Positions 45,119 to 58,469 of a stretch of 64,000 nucleotides of DNA are shown piece by piece. A model generated the notes under the pieces. That model ran no database searches, was not told the DNA's origin, and saw only the letters and a list, made by a program, of their open reading frames with translations. Every line of letters begins with the position of its first letter. Position 1 is the stretch's first letter. Source of the stretch: Bugula neritina (Eukaryota; Bryozoa; Gymnolaemata; Cheilostomatida; Bugulidae); assembly GCA_964035545.1 (NCBI GenBank), contig OZ037769.1, forward strand, positions 8,243,929 to 8,307,928. The letters run 5' to 3'. The translations under genes were made by a program, and so were the position numbers.

Positions 45119-45592
45119 ATGCAGACTAAACTTTTTAATATAGGATTATTAGCTGGGTTGGTCTCAACCTCTTGTCTAGTGGTGGGTCTGGTGGTTGTGG
45201 TGGTGATTTTAATATGCCGAAGTTATAGAAGAAAGGAAGAACCGCCTTCAGAAATGGTAGATCTTAACACAATTAACCAATCAAAAAGAAGTGAGCATAG
45301 AGATCCAGACCTGATTTCAATAAGAGCTTCTAGTGAAGTGATAGATGACGCATATAGCAAGGTGGATGATGGAGCATATAGTAAGGTTGATGACAGCTAT
45401 ATTGAGGTGGTTGATGACACTTATATTGAGGTGGTTGATGACACATACAATGAGCTTGATGGAACTGATGAACCACATACTTATAATAAAATTGAAATTT
45501 CTAACAGAAATAGAAGTAACAGGCCATCACAGCCTAATGTTGATACAGCAAGTGAATACCCACTTTATATAAACAGACTGAGTAGTAATTAG
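45119..45592 (+). CDS. transmembrane exon with tyrosine-rich ITAM-like tail
   Basis: Open frame of 157 codons ending TAG at 45590-45592. Residues 8-32 are a single transmembrane segment (GLLAGLVSTSCLVVGLVVVV...) with a Cys and a basic stop-transfer RSYRRK. The tail holds YSKV (Y79, Y87), YIEV (Y94, Y102), YNEL (Y110) and YNKI (Y122), plus Y147 and Y150. YNEL-x8-YNKI fits the ITAM consensus YxxL/I-x6-12-YxxL/I; the others are SH2-docking-like repeats grown from a ~24-bp unit. The codon before the ATG is TAA, so the exon probably starts at an acceptor ending CAG at 45124. Reads as the last exon of a signalling receptor; the upstream sushi exon is broken, so the gene may be dead or use other exons. 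Confidence 0.6.
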   Translation: MQTKLFNIGLLAGLVSTSCLVVGLVVVVVILICRSYRRKEEPPSEMVDLNTINQSKRSEHRDPDLISIRASSEVIDDAYSKVDDGAYSKVDDSYIEVVDDTYIEVVDDTYNELDGTDEPHTYNKIEISNRNRSNRPSQPNVDTASEYPLYINRLSSN

Positions 45593-46405
45593 TTGCTCAA
45601 GTTATTGTACTTTGAAATTCGCACTCATCAAACTTAAGTACTTTCCTATTTTATCAAGCAAATACAAAATAAGGTATTATTCTACTGTTTATATTTATTT
45701 TTCTTGCAGAAGTACAGTTGAATGCTTTTAGTTTATTCATGTAGCAGCACCAAGTACAAACTAAGTTACTGTTTGCGCGGAGCATACATTAATATATTGA
45801 CCTGATTGTACTTTTATTAAATCATCATAATGCTTTTTTCTCCCTGATATGTAGTAAACTTATTGTGTCCAATAATTTTTCTATGATTCAAAATGGTTTC
45901 ACCTACACTCAGCACTTTTAAAATAACTTCAATAATTACCAACAAAAAAATAACAATAAAAGCAAAATTATTGCTTGCTTGCAATATTTATACCTAATTT
46001 TAAATGGCTTTACTTACATTTCACACTTTTTAAATACCTATTTTAAATTTGTTAATAGCTGTGACCTAGTTTAGCTTCATGTTCCTTTGATTTCTATTAC
46101 AATATTTTTGTTCTATACCAATAAATAAAAACACTTATGGAAAACAAAAAGACACAGCCTACTCCTTCTTCAAAAAAATTAAACTGTACTAAAAGCTTTA
46201 AATAGTTTGGAAAGTACTTTAAGTCACAACTGCAAGTTAATCAAGTAGAAAAATATACACACTCTGTGAAAGTGATACACTAAGACTGTGAATAAATAAA
46301 CATTCGTGACACACTCATAAGCCAGGCTATATTCTGTTTTCCAACAAAGACTACTCAATTCAGACTGCATCATTCCTTGACAAAAATAAACTTATTCCCC
46401 GTAAA
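45593..46405. other. non-coding stretch
   Basis: AT-rich, probable 3' UTR or flank of the TM exon; AATAAA occurs near 46122. Nothing else seen. Confidence 0.4.
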
Positions 46406-46727
46406 AAGCTGCTATATCAGGCAGCCGTTTGTAGATCAGGGCAACAGTTGTTTCTATTAATGCATCATCTTTCAAAGAGTATGCCTAAGTTGTTAAGATA
46501 TGTGCAGCATTAATGCAATATAAGACTGATTAAAGCCCGCACAACTGAACATGTGTTAGAAAATATTATGTACTGCCCCTGTAAGACCATGCGTTGCAAT
46601 GCATCAAAATACTGATGCCAGGAGTCAAAGATTTAGTGCCCTGGTGCATGTCAGTGTAAGGATTGTCTGAACGTAAGATGCTTTGAAGAAAAAGACAAAT
46701 ATGAGAATGATGACTGCGGTGAAAAAG
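46406..46727 (+). pseudogene. TE-derived protein fragment with CXC-type Cys-rich end
   Basis: One frame reads RKKLLYQAAVCRSGQQ, later TTEHVLENIMYCPCKTMRC, then a Cys-rich CPGACQCKDCLN, ending GEKG at an AAG|GTGAGA donor. The Cys spacing resembles the CXC element of tesmin/TSO1 type as found at the C-terminus of transposon-derived animal proteins; the preceding YQAAVCRSG piece fits the same group. Several in-frame stops make it a remnant. Confidence 0.5.
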
Positions 46728-47137
46728 GTGAGAATACTCTTAAGGTGGTAAAAAGTTAAATATAATGAAGCACTACCTTTAAAAAATTATTTATACAATT
46801 TGCTTCAAACAATAAATTTCTCATCATCTGTTTTAATATTTTTGTGATTTCAAAATACATTTACAGAAAATTGGCAATTGTTTGTAATTAATAAATTAAT
46901 AAAAAGGTGTCATCCCAAATATATGCTTCCCAGTTAGACACTATTTATTTATATTGGTAAAATTTATATTTTATGTGCAATTTATTTGAATATTATTTAA
47001 ATATTTGTATATTTAATTGAAGCTTGTATTGAGCACATAAATAGTTTTCTTTGATTTGCATTAACGTAGTAATTTTACATATTTTTTGTTTGAACATATA
47101 TTTTGTTAATGCGCATAGTATTCATTAATTAAAGATA

Positions 47138-47459
<322 letters not shown>

Positions 47460-47891
47460 GCTCCAATAATTCTATTTATTGAACAATTTGGAATAATTTA
47501 ACATACATTACCCAAATCTTCTAGGTTAAGTACACTGTTCAAGATACAGAACAGCGGAGTGTATTGTTTACACACCAATCCATATTAGATAATAATCAAT
47601 ATGACATTCGCATCAATATAATCATCTATTATATATAACAGTTTTGTACATGTTGAAAGAACATATAAATATAAACTAGTTTTATACATAAAATTATCAC
47701 AAGTAAAGTAGACAACAATGTTTTATAAAATAGCATCCAATTGAGGTTATTTAAATTGTTCTTCAACAATGGTTTGATATTCATATGTTCGTATCGTTAG
47801 AATAAAAATTGTTGACAATTATATTATTAGTTTAACATTTGAATTGTTACTAGAAAATTTGTTTATTTAATGTAAAAAAGTCATTTTGCAG

Positions 47892-48024
47892 TTACTCAAT
47901 GTAAGATAAGATACCGCAGCTACATTCACCGGTTTACCTCTAACTATCAGCAGGAAGTGTGTAGATAGTAAAATTTGACAGCTGCCAGAGCTGTTAATTT
48001 CTAGCATTGTGATAGTATATTGAG
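47892..48024 (+). pseudogene. exon-like repeat copy b
   Basis: Between TTTTGCAG and GAG|GTATGT; the most degraded copy, with the VTFTC Cys changed to Gly and an internal deletion relative to copies a and c. Confidence 0.35.
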
Positions 48025-49087
48025 GTATGTATAGAACTGTTTGATTACTTTATATGCGAGTAAAATATGTCAATATCAATACATATTTCCTACAGAGATA
48101 TTTACACATCAGTTTTTCTTTTACCTTAATGCATCTTTAGAGGTGCTCTGCTGCTCGAAGAAGCCTAAACTGGTGATATACTAGGACATATGCAGGATAT
48201 TAGTTTTTGTCCTAATAGTTTTTACTTTCTGGTGTTTGATACGTTGAGCTGACTAGGTGAGGGACTGAAAATAGATGAGCTTCTTAATTCACATAATTAT
48301 TTTTCAGTCTTTTTTCTGAAAAAAGAAAAAATAATATCATAGGTTTAGCTGCTGAAATCCTGTTCCAAAGCATATACATGTTTTCCATGTTATTCACAAT
48401 TTTTTTCAATTTTCTTAAATAATTTTTCTATATAAGTTTGTATTTTAAAGACATGTAAAGCCAGTCAACTAATGAAAGACATGCTATTCATCAAATCCAA
48501 CAAAATAGTCAGAATAAATGATATTAGTTTTATATTTGACAGTTAATAGACTAGTGAATTATTACTTTTCTGCACCTACAATATATGTTATTACTACCTA
48601 TTATAAGTGTTCACCATTGTTGTTATTTCTTGAAATGATATTATATACCAGTAGTTATAATAGTTATAATGTTGAAGTAATGAATGTAACTCAATAACCA
48701 TATACTTAACCAGCTCTTTTAAGTTAAATATGCTGTTCAGAATACAAAACAGCTGAGTGTATAATAATTACTAATCTATACCGAACAATAATTATAATGT
48801 CATTTATAACAATACATAATCATTCATTATATATAGCAATATTGTACATGTTAAAAGAGAATTTACCAGATGCTGCATATACATAAAATTAACGAAAATG
48901 AAGCTGTAAGCAAGGATGGTTTATAAAATAGCATTGGTTTGAAGTTATTTCAGTTATTCTTCAACAATGGCCTAATACTCATATGTTTGTATTGTTGCAA
49001 TAGAAATGTTGATAATTATATTAGTTAAATATTTGAACGGTTACTAAAAAAACTATTTTATTAAAAGTAAAATAGATAATTTTGCAG

Positions 49088-49258
49088 TCACTTAATGTGA
49101 GAAAAGATACTGCTGTCACCTTCACCTGTTTACCTTTGAATTGTCTTCTGATGATTTAACTGTCAGCAGCAGAGTATGTGGATAATAGAAAGTGACAGCT
49201 GCCAGAGTTGGTATATGTGGCCATCTGTAAACTTTAAGCATAAGGATAATATATAAAG
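49088..49258 (+). pseudogene. exon-like repeat copy c
   Basis: Between TTTTGCAG and AAG|GTATAT; reads SLNVRKDTAVTFTCLPLNC before a stop. Same frame and motif as copy a (2095-2267). Confidence 0.35.
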
Positions 49259-50276
49259 GTATATATGTAGGATGTTTAATTACTTGTTTCAAAGTAAAAT
49301 ATATCAATACCCAAAAAAACATAGTCTATTTTTAGCTACTAAAACTGTGTTCCTAAACATATTCAATTTTTTCAGTTTTATTCACGACTTCTCCCAATCT
49401 TTTGAAATGCTTTTTCATATAAAGAAAAAGGTGGCAAACATTTGCTATGCTCAATAAGCCTGTTTTTAAATAGCATGTAAAGCCATTCAATTAATTAAAG
49501 ACAAGCGTTTCATCAAATTCAAGAAAATGCTTAGACTATATAATGACAGCAGTATTAGAATCTATCGGAGCAACAACTGTTTAAATATCACCATCCTGAC
49601 TCAGTTGTCACAACTGTTTTGCTGTGTGTGTATCATTTTCACCAGGTCAGCTGTAATCTTCTTTTTTTATTCTCCTGCTTTTTTTATAGCAATGTAACCT
49701 TTAGCTTGCTGCTACCTCTAAGATCCCTTCTACTCCTATAGTTGGCTGATTTTTCATTAAACCTTTTCTGGTAAGATGCAATTCAATAAAGAAGTTTATA
49801 AAAAAATAAGTTTTAGCTGCGAGCTTTGTTTCATCTCACTCCCTTTTTAATAAAGATTTTCGTGCCATGTTAAATGGGTTTTATATTGACTCATTTTCTT
49901 TAATTACTGAAATCCATGTATATGTCATTCTTAAAGTATCTTCATGTTATGATTTCATATAGCTGTATTTACCCAAAACTAAACAAATAGCTAAATATAA
50001 TAATTATGTATGCATTTGTTTATTACATAACAATTCCCTTTCAAGCTATATAAAGACTAATAATCAAAAATGCCCTTTTTTTCCCATGTGCATGGTTTGA
50101 GCACTAAGTCTGAAGGATATTTTGTAGGTATAACTTTTTAATAGACCTAACCAATCTTTGTAAACTCGCTTTTAAATAAAACATGCAGAGACTGCAGCTT
50201 TCAGTCAATGACTTCTACAGCTTTATTTTCTGAAATGTTACAAGTTAGAAGCTCTGTACATGCTTTGCTGCTAAAC

Positions 50277-50709
50277 AGTGGTATTTTTAATTTTGGATTA
50301 CATGTTATACCATTTTGACGCATGTCTGTTCATTCCTGTGCCTCATATCAGCTTTTAATGTGCCAATAACCTCTATTTCTCTCTTTTCTTTGTCTCCTGA
50401 AATAGTGTCTGGTTACAGATTTATTTTCTAAAAAGGCTACAAAATAGAAGCTCTGTACATGCTGTTCTGGTAAACAGTGATATTTTTAATTTGGATCCCA
50501 CATACTACTTTGAAGCATGTTTCATTGCTATACCTCATATCAGCTCTGAATGTGCCAATAACTTCCATTTCCCTTTTCTCTTGGTCTTGTGAAAGAGTGC
50601 GGGGTGTGTTGAAGTTAACACGCTTCAGCCATATTTCATCACAGCTCACCACAGTGTCACATGCACCAGTTTCTACCTTGAATAGTGTGCATGTCATGAC
50701 CATTTGCAA
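50277..50709 (-). pseudogene. two tandem retropepsin-like remnants
   Basis: The minus strand frame at 50709-50437 contains VETGACDTVVSCDEIWL and EVIGTFRADMRY, aligning with the DTGA active site and following strands of retroelement aspartic proteases, with Asp replaced by Glu. A second partial copy at about 50395-50277 reads REIEVIGTLKADMRHRNE. Flanking sequence is repeated too, so a ~200-bp tandem duplication created the pair. No RT or LTR is attached. Confidence 0.55.
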
Positions 50710-51149
50710 AGATTTTTACTGTTCAGGAGACGTGACTTATTTTAGTTTGCCAGTGAACTAGAAGTCATCCTATTGATTTTTTATTTCACTGACAACCTTA
50801 GACCCACCGCCTTTACTATATAGTGGTCTTTTTTATGATGTTTGTGCCACACTGCCTTTCAGCTGTATAGACAGTCGTCTTTCAAATGCACACTTTTTCC
50901 CAGTTATGTTTTACTAGAGGTACTAGCATGTAGCAGGCTTTCATTTTTTTTTCCAATTTGATTTATTGACTTATAGTGCCTTTTGAGATAATCTATCCTC
51001 CCAGAGAAGTTTATTTAATTTATTTGTACTGACAGTCGCTTCGTTTATACATGTATGCAACTGTGATGAGGCAACAGATCACTTTTTTACTATAGATTTT
51101 GATTGAGCTGGTTTAATAAACACAATTTTTCTTTGTTTTAAAGCTGGAA

Positions 51150-52723
51150 GTTTGCAATAATTTACTGCATCAACATCTTTTCTATAAGCAAAACAAAGGT
51201 GACAAACTTTTATGTAGTAATTATCGGCCTATCTCAATACTTCCAGTTTACTCTAAAATACTTGAAAAAATAATTTGCAAGCAATTAAATGCACATTTAA
51301 ACCTACACAAAATTTTGTCGGTTTCTCAATTTGGCTTCCAACAGAAGAAGGGTGCACAAGACGCACTGTTTAAGTTTTCAGACCAATCCTTCAAAGCACT
51401 TAATGACTCATTAGTAATATTGGGTATTTTCATTGATTTCTCAAAAGCATTCGATACAATCAACCACAATATTTTGCTACAGAAACTACGAGATTACAAT
51501 TTTGATTCTCACTCCATAAGTTTAATCCAAAACTACTTGACCAATCGAACACAGCATGTTATAATAGAGAACAGTATATCCAATTCCTTGCATATCACCT
51601 GTGGAGTTCCCCAGGGCTCTATCTTGGGCCCTGTGCTCTTTCTGCTGTACATAAATGATTTAGCTACCCATTGTCCTTTATTTGATACTATTCTGTTTGC
51701 CGACGACACAAATCTTTTTTGGAAGAGCAAAGATTTAAATGCTGATATTGGAAATATAAACTCCTCACTAAATAAAGTTAATAACTGGTGCATTGCAAAC
51801 AAACTAACTCTAAACTTAACGAAAACAAACTATATCATTGTTAAAAACTACCAAAAGAATTTTGTACTTAACAGTACCATCTATATTGACAATATACCTC
51901 TCTCACCTAGCTCAGAAATAAAATTTTTAGGTGTAGTCATTGACATTAACTTAAACTGGTGTGCTCATATAAATTCTTTAAGGACTCAGCTCAACAAAGT
52001 AACTGGTATGATATACTTAGCTTCAAAGTTTTTACCATACAAAGCTTTGATTTTATCATATAACAGTCTGATAAACAGCAAACTTACATATTGCTTAGAA
52101 GCCTGGGGAAATGCTCCTAAAACCCATCTGAACAAGTTGCTTTTAATTCAAAAACGCATTATTCGCATTATTTTCCACAAATCACCTACTGAACACACGT
52201 CACCTCTATTTATCAAAGCAGAAGTTCTTCCTATTGATCTCTTGTATATCTACCGCCTATGTCTTCTTGGTCATTCAGCTTATTATACTCCATCTCACAC
52301 CAAACAACCACCGACTTACCTCACCAGACATTCTGAACTTTCCTTACCCTTACCTCTCTCTACCTCCGCAGCAGGTCATCGTCAAGTGTCCTACCAGATG
52401 TCTAGCAATTGGAATAAACTACCTCTGACTTTAAGACATCATCAAAGCTTTGCCACATTTAAAATATTGTTGAAAAAGCACCTACTAAAATCTTTAACTT
52501 AATCTGAATAAATAGTTCCCACTATTTTTTCAACTGCCACTTGGGCCCAGCTCCTTGAATAGCTATGCTACTGAGCACATGGGCCCCCATCTTGACTTCG
52601 ATTGATATTATATACAAATTGAATTTAGCTCTTTTTGTGTTACTGTTGTATATTTGTATTTTTTTGTCCTTTTGTTTTTTTTGATGGAAATAAAGAAAAC
52701 AAACAACAAACAAACAACAAACC
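51150..52723 (+). mobile_element. 5'-truncated LINE with nearly complete RT C-terminal half
   Basis: The frame runs from about 51150 to TAA at 52500-52502: NYRPISILPVYSKILEKII, IDFSKAFDTINHNIL, CGVPQGSILGPVLFLLYIND, the catalytic FADDTNLF, then LNLTKTNYIIV, FLGVVIDINLNW and EAWGNAPKTHLNKLL. These are RT motifs of the CR1/Jockey-type LINE group. The reading frame is intact over ~430 codons, so the insertion is fairly young, but the endonuclease and first RT motifs are lost. The 3' UTR ends AATAAAG and an AAC/AAAC-rich tail (52694-52723). Related to, but not the same as, the LINE at 2698-3580. Confidence 0.9.
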
Positions 52724-54560
52724 TTGTCTACTGACTTCACCACTGTAAAAGTGACCTCACTGCTTCTACCAATTTAAAATAAGTGCTCAAAGCTCAAGGT
52801 GTTATAACCTTGTGATTTTAGTTTTTTTTTACTTTTTGCATTATCCCATATCAACCCAAGGCGATTATGTGTCTAAGTATCTTATTTATTGGAATTGTTG
52901 GGTCAGCATTACCCCTTCGGTATAGTTAAATTTGTATTTGGCAGTTAATGACGTCAATTCTGCATAAAAGGTATCTAAAGTCACTTCTGTGAGTTGGTTC
53001 CTCATATTGAACTTGTCTCTATCATGCACCACGTTGCTCTCTCTAATGCAGTGCTGGTCCAAAGTATTAGTATGGACTTGAGGCTTTGATCTTCCTCATA
53101 CTTTGCAGATGATTCTACAACTCTATAGCTGCACTATCATTTACTGCCATGTATAGAGCAGGGTTGGGGTAATTGTAATTTGTAATTGGTTGTAAATAAT
53201 TATGTCTTTTCAAGTAATTAACTGTAATTTGTAATTGATGCGTATAAAAATGTAAGTGTAACTGTAATTACTTACATAGCCAATGTAATTGATTTTTCCA
53301 ATTACTTTATAATTACATAACAATTACTTCAATTTTTTAAATCTTATCTAATTCATACTTCTCCTAACATGTCTACTGGTTAATAAAAAGTTCATAATAA
53401 TTAAATGTGGTTTTGTATCACCCTACTAATCCCTGTGGAGAACATAGGAGGTTCTCCGCTGTCAAAATTGCCCAGGTAGTTGGACTCCAGAAGTAAGACT
53501 ATGTAACTTCTATTTATTATTTGTGAAAACAAAAGTAATTGTAATTGTAATTAATTACATTAATATGTAATTGACTCCTCAGGTGCCTAGATGAAATTTT
53601 TCATGAGTCCCATGTACTTTTGAATTCTTGAAAATTTACCTCTGTATTTGAATCAAGAATAACCTTACATGGAAGCTGAATCTTAGATATATTCTGGGAC
53701 ACTACAACTGTCCTAGGAGCTGTTTATCTGTTTTCTGCATTCATTTTTTCTAACATACTTCGGTTGCCATGTATGATATTTTGTTTTGTTAAAGGAGAAA
53801 TTAAAATGAATATTTATACTGATCGAAAATATCTTTTCCTTGTTTCACACTTGGTATACTTTGAATTGTGATGTCATTGTTATTATGACTGAAAATACCA
53901 TAATACATTCAGGAATTTCAATAATGATTAATAATATAAAAGTGAGAGCATAACTTCAAATTGAGCATAATAAGACAATGTCATGGTACTTTCTAATAAA
54001 AGTTAAAAATTGTGGTGACCAGCAGGGGTTAGCAAAAAAAAAGCTCCTTTTCACAGTTGAGCAAAATTTTTGAATCAACATTAAAATACCCTAATTTACT
54101 TCATGAACGATTTCAAAGACACTGGACAGTATTTTTTAGGTAAAGAAAGTACAGTAAATTTTAGCATGAGCCAAACCAAAGTGCAATATGTTTGGTTTTA
54201 TCCACAGTTATTTCTCTTGTTGATTTCTCTTTTTTTTTCAAAAAAAGAAATGAAATCTTAACTTATATTAATTTATTTATTGGTTCAACATATAATATAC
54301 CAGTATGTATATTTTTTCTAATATAAGTAAATCATTCAATTTTTTTTAAATCAACTTTTGAGTGGAAGCAAAAATTATTTTCCTCAATTGAAAAGTGTAT
54401 TGTATTATAGGTTATTAAAGCAAACAATCCGCTAAATACATATAAGCTGCATATATATTACAAAAATTCTAACTCTTATTGACACACTGTTAAATATTAG
54501 TAAATAATTATTAGGCTTCTTTGGTAATTTGCAAAGAAATATAAATAACTTCTCTAGTCA
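52724..54560. other. non-coding stretch with GTAATT-rich block
   Basis: At 53165-53578 the words TGTAATT and GTAATTG recur densely at both ends, separated by unrelated sequence, as in some MITE termini; a left GGGTTGGGG has no clear partner on the right, so no element is called. Otherwise nothing recognised. Confidence 0.4.
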
Positions 54561-54616
54561 AATAAATAAACCAAAACTTTGCTATTTGAATTAGAAAGTC
54601 GTTTAATACAAATTGC

Positions 54617-54632
54617 ATCAGCTTATTAAAAT
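54617..54632 (+). promoter_or_regulatory. conserved proximal promoter motif of gene B
   Basis: ATCAGCTTATTAAAAT, identical to the motif upstream of gene A, 50 bp before the ATG, with TATA-like TTATTAAAAT. Confidence 0.45.
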
Positions 54633-54682
54633 TAAAACTTTTAAGCTGCTGTGCTCCTCTGAGACAGTTGTTTTCTTCAAAC

Positions 54683-57191
54683 ATGAAGTTACCACTGGTT
54701 TACACACTGCTAACTTTACTTTTCGCACCAGCTTTGGCTTCAACTAACGTGACTCAGCAAATGTATTGTGTGAAGAATATCTCAAGGAACGTTGGTTCAG
54801 AATCTTACATTTTGGAGTCTCGACAAGGTATAAACTTTGTTACTACATTTTAGCTGTAGCACTTGCAAAAGAATATGTGACAAAAAATCATTCTATGCAT
54901 TAGTATTATTCAATGTCTCTTCATAAAAATCAAAATATATAATTTTTATATTCTGAGCTTTAAAAGACATTTCAATGAATAATAGTTCTCCCCATGGCAA
55001 TCTATAAAGTAATAATTAGCTGTTTAGGTAAGGTAATTAATTTACCTTTTTTGGAAGCTTATAATTTTAGTACTTTAGTACATTCAAATCTGAAGAATGT
55101 GTTATGTCGGAGCTTTGTGACGCTGTATCATTATCTAAAATTTAATCTTATATAAAAACAGTTTTCTGACATTAAGTAAAGACTTGTTGCTTTAGCACAC
55201 CTCTAAGCTGTAGCACAATCTTTCATTTATTTAATTGATTAATTTGCAAACAGAACATCTCAAAACACAGTTGAGTGTCTGGCGCCTTGTGGGGGACTTT
55301 ATTTGCATTTATATAAACTACAAAATTTTTTTATTAATAACTATTTTAATGTAGCACGGAGTATGCTTCAGTGCATGACTCAATGCAGTTTTCACAACAC
55401 CGGGTGTCAATCTGGTACCTTTGAATCATCAGACCAGGTTTGTCAGCTTTATAATGACAGCATTCTAAATCACCTAGAGGATGGAGAGAATAAGGAAACA
55501 ATTTACTTTGTGAAGTTATTTTCTATAATGATTGGTAAATATTTCATACAAAATACTCTACTCTATATAAGACTTTGTTAATATATGATAAATATGCTTC
55601 ATATATAAGAATAAGAAATTGATTGTTTAACTGAATAATAAACAGGTGTGAATATTAACTAATACTATAAGAACTTACCAAAACAACCTTGGATCCATGC
55701 CAAGTTTTTCAATTACAAAATAGTTAGATGTATACTGACATAATTACTTTTAGATCAGACATCTGCAGATGTGATCACTTATTACAATAAAATTATTCCT
55801 TCTACATATGAATCCTGCCTGTCTCTTTGTTCTTGTGACCAATCATGCGTTGCCGTGTCATATGACAAGATCTCTTCAACCTGTTTCCTGTCTGATAAAC
55901 CAAATTTGCTGAACACCACACAGGAAGCAGGTAGATTCTGTTTGGTTAAGGAGATCTACTCCGAAGACTTGGTGACCTATGGCTTCTCATCCAATCTTGC
56001 TAAAGGTGAAACAGCTTTCTTGTTGAAACTCTTTTGAATTATAACTTTTCTAGACAAGCACATGAATGATATTTGATGAGCTAATTTTGGAAATACAACT
56101 AGTATAATAAATAGCAACATATTTTCAAATTTTTCATGTTAAGAATATTTTTGAATTATGGTTAATATTTTTAAAATGATTTTATCACATTTGTTACATC
56201 TATTTATTCACCTAACAGTATACTCATTCATATGACATGCATTATTCAACCAGCAAACATGACAGTTTTCTTACATTTTGTTCACCTGATTTTAGACAAA
56301 GCAGTTAACATGAGCAGCATATTCAGTGCAAGGTATTCAGGATACAAAGCTACTGATAATATTTACCTCCCTTCTGACTCTGGTCTGGGAGAGCTTGACA
56401 GTTTAGCACACACTTTACCAGAGCTGTCTCCATGGATACAAGTGGATTTAGCTGTCAACCACTTTGTTGATGGAGTCAAGATCTGGGACAGATCTGAAAG
56501 CTACAATTCTGGTGAGTCAATACAGAAATTGTTGAGATTTGCAAGTTATTTGTTATAACAATGTTTAAATGTACTAACTTTTTTTAAAACAAGAATGAAT
56601 AAAATTTGTATAAGCTGTTTATACTAGCTAACACATGATAAAATTTAAAATATATTGTTAAACTTATAGCTTTGGCTAAAGCAAATGATTAACCTGGTGT
56701 CAACATTAGAATAAAATAACCAGCATTGAAAAGCATAGAAAACTATATCAGCTCAAACTAAAGGCTTTTTTGGTTTTTTTTTACTATTGGCTGTTTACAA
56801 TTTTAATTGCAAATAGAAATATGATTTATGTACATGTAGATAAATGTATGTAGTAGTCGAGCAATGATTAGTAAAATTATGACTACATGTCCAGTTTAAA
56901 ATGATTACATTCCAAGTTCATAGTTTATACCATCCTCATCTTTTAGCTAGCAATGACAAACTGGCCAATGTCAGAGTAGCAGTAGGTAAAACTGATACTA
57001 ACTTTGATGATCCACCAGAGAAAGAGATCTGTGACTACCTTCCTGGACAACCACCAGCAGATATATTTCTGGTTACATGCCGTACTAGAATGTATGGTAG
57101 ATATGTGAGAGTAACAGCTGTTGAAGTAAATAAAGCACTCAATATTTATGAGCTTGAGATTCATGGACTGGAAGCTTTTCATAAACCTTAG
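54683..57191 (+). CDS. gene B: secreted PAN/Apple + F-type lectin protein, 5 exons
   Basis: Exons 54683-54827, 55355-55534, 55754-56005, 56296-56511, 56947-57191; 1038 nt, 345 aa, every intron phase 1. Residues 1-20 are the same signal peptide as gene A. PAN/Apple-like modules: exons 1-2 (CMTQCSFHNTGCQSGTF) and exon 3, residues ~109-192 (SCLSLCSCDQSCVAVSYD). F-type lectin in exons 4-5: KATDNIY, LSPWIQVDL, H231, R258 spaced HX26R, ICDYLPGQPPADIFLVTC, GRYVRVT. Glu260 stands where Asp is usual. The start at 54683 is chosen because it opens the signal peptide and matches gene A; the TTG-initiated extension upstream is not needed. Homology with gene A covers ~100 bp upstream and ~190 bp downstream. 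Probably an extracellular glycan-recognition protein; partner unknown. Confidence 0.87.
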
Positions 57192-57379
57192 CAATCAGGA
57201 TACATCAATATAGAGCATTTAAAAAATTGCATAACTATAACAAAGTTTTTTTTTTCAAATATAATATAACAATAGATAAAACTAGCAAAATAGATCTGCT
57301 GTATCAAATCAACATGCTAAATTTAAAATAAGCAGAAATTTTGGGATGAACAAAATAGAAGAAGCTTTGATAAGCACAG

Positions 57380-57746
57380 AGTATATAAAGTAATATATTA
57401 CAAATCTAATAACCTTTTCACCCAACTCTACGTATAATATACCTATGCTTATTATTTTTTATTTATTATCTTATTTATTATTTTATTTATTATTTTTTTA
57501 TTTTATCAACAAATCTCTGTAAAAATATTTAACTAAACACATTTAGGCCTAATAGTTTATTGGACTATAGTTCAAGCCAAATTGACATTTTCTCTGTTTT
57601 TTATGGTAGATAATTGTTGTTATAAAAGCAGACGCATGATTGGAATCATTCTCTCTCTTATTAATTACTATTTATAAACTAAAACCTTGTATTATCAGAA
57701 ATGGAAATTTGTACCTAAATTACTGTTTTAATAAATATGTTCATGG

Positions 57747-57834
<88 letters not shown>

Positions 57835-58469
57835 TCATTCTTTTGGATTGTTGGTCTTTCAGTCGGTATATAGCTTAAAGTAAATTTTTAACTTAGAAAA
57901 AATTGTTTTATTTTATAATTTATGACTGTACTTCGGAAGCAAATAATCTAACCATTGTTTTCTCTAAAATAATTATTGATATTTAAAATGTGCTGAGCAG
58001 TTTCACAAGTCGGGCTTAATCATTAACAAGCTTAATTTTGACTACTTAATTAATCTATAATAAGTACACTGTGATATTAGAGTTCGGCCTTCAGAAAAGA
58101 AACCTTTGAAGTGGTAAAATGATAATACAGAAGCCTTTATATTTAACATTAATAAATTGCAACACACTAACATTTCTAAACTACAGTTGATAAATCAATA
58201 TTTGTAACTTTATACGTACTACATTTTGTTTTCTTTAAAGTTATAACTAATTAGAGTTTTTAGTAAATGAAGTATTATGCAAAAAATCAACTATAATATT
58301 TATGCATATATATTGATTATATAAATCCTAACCATAAAAATATAATTTACTTGTCTTTCATTTATAATTTAACAGTAATATACATACTAATCAATTTTTC
58401 TTTTCATGTCTCATGGAAAATAAGATAAGGCTTAGTGCATTTGTTTTATAATAGAAGCCATGGGTGACC
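57380..58469. other. non-coding stretch downstream of gene B
   Basis: TTAT-rich low complexity at about 57450-57500, a (TA)n tract at 57750-57826, and otherwise nothing recognised. Confidence 0.4.
57750..57826. repeat. (TA)n microsatellite
   Basis: About 77 bp of (TA)n followed by a T-run. Confidence 0.95.

Larger units (their letters stand above)
47480..49560 (+). repeat. tandemly duplicated ~1.2-kb segment
   Basis: Segments from about 47490 and from about 48690 are homologous in order (both contain TTTTATAAAATAGCAT-like and TTCTTCAACAATGG motifs), diverged with many indels. Each carries the exon-like block annotated at 47892 and 49088. The segment at about 1960-2480 is a third, inverted copy. 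Confidence 0.75.

Noticed and set aside
53165-53578. GTAATT-rich MITE
   Set aside because: The ends are not convincingly inverted and no target duplication was found; left as low-complexity non-coding.
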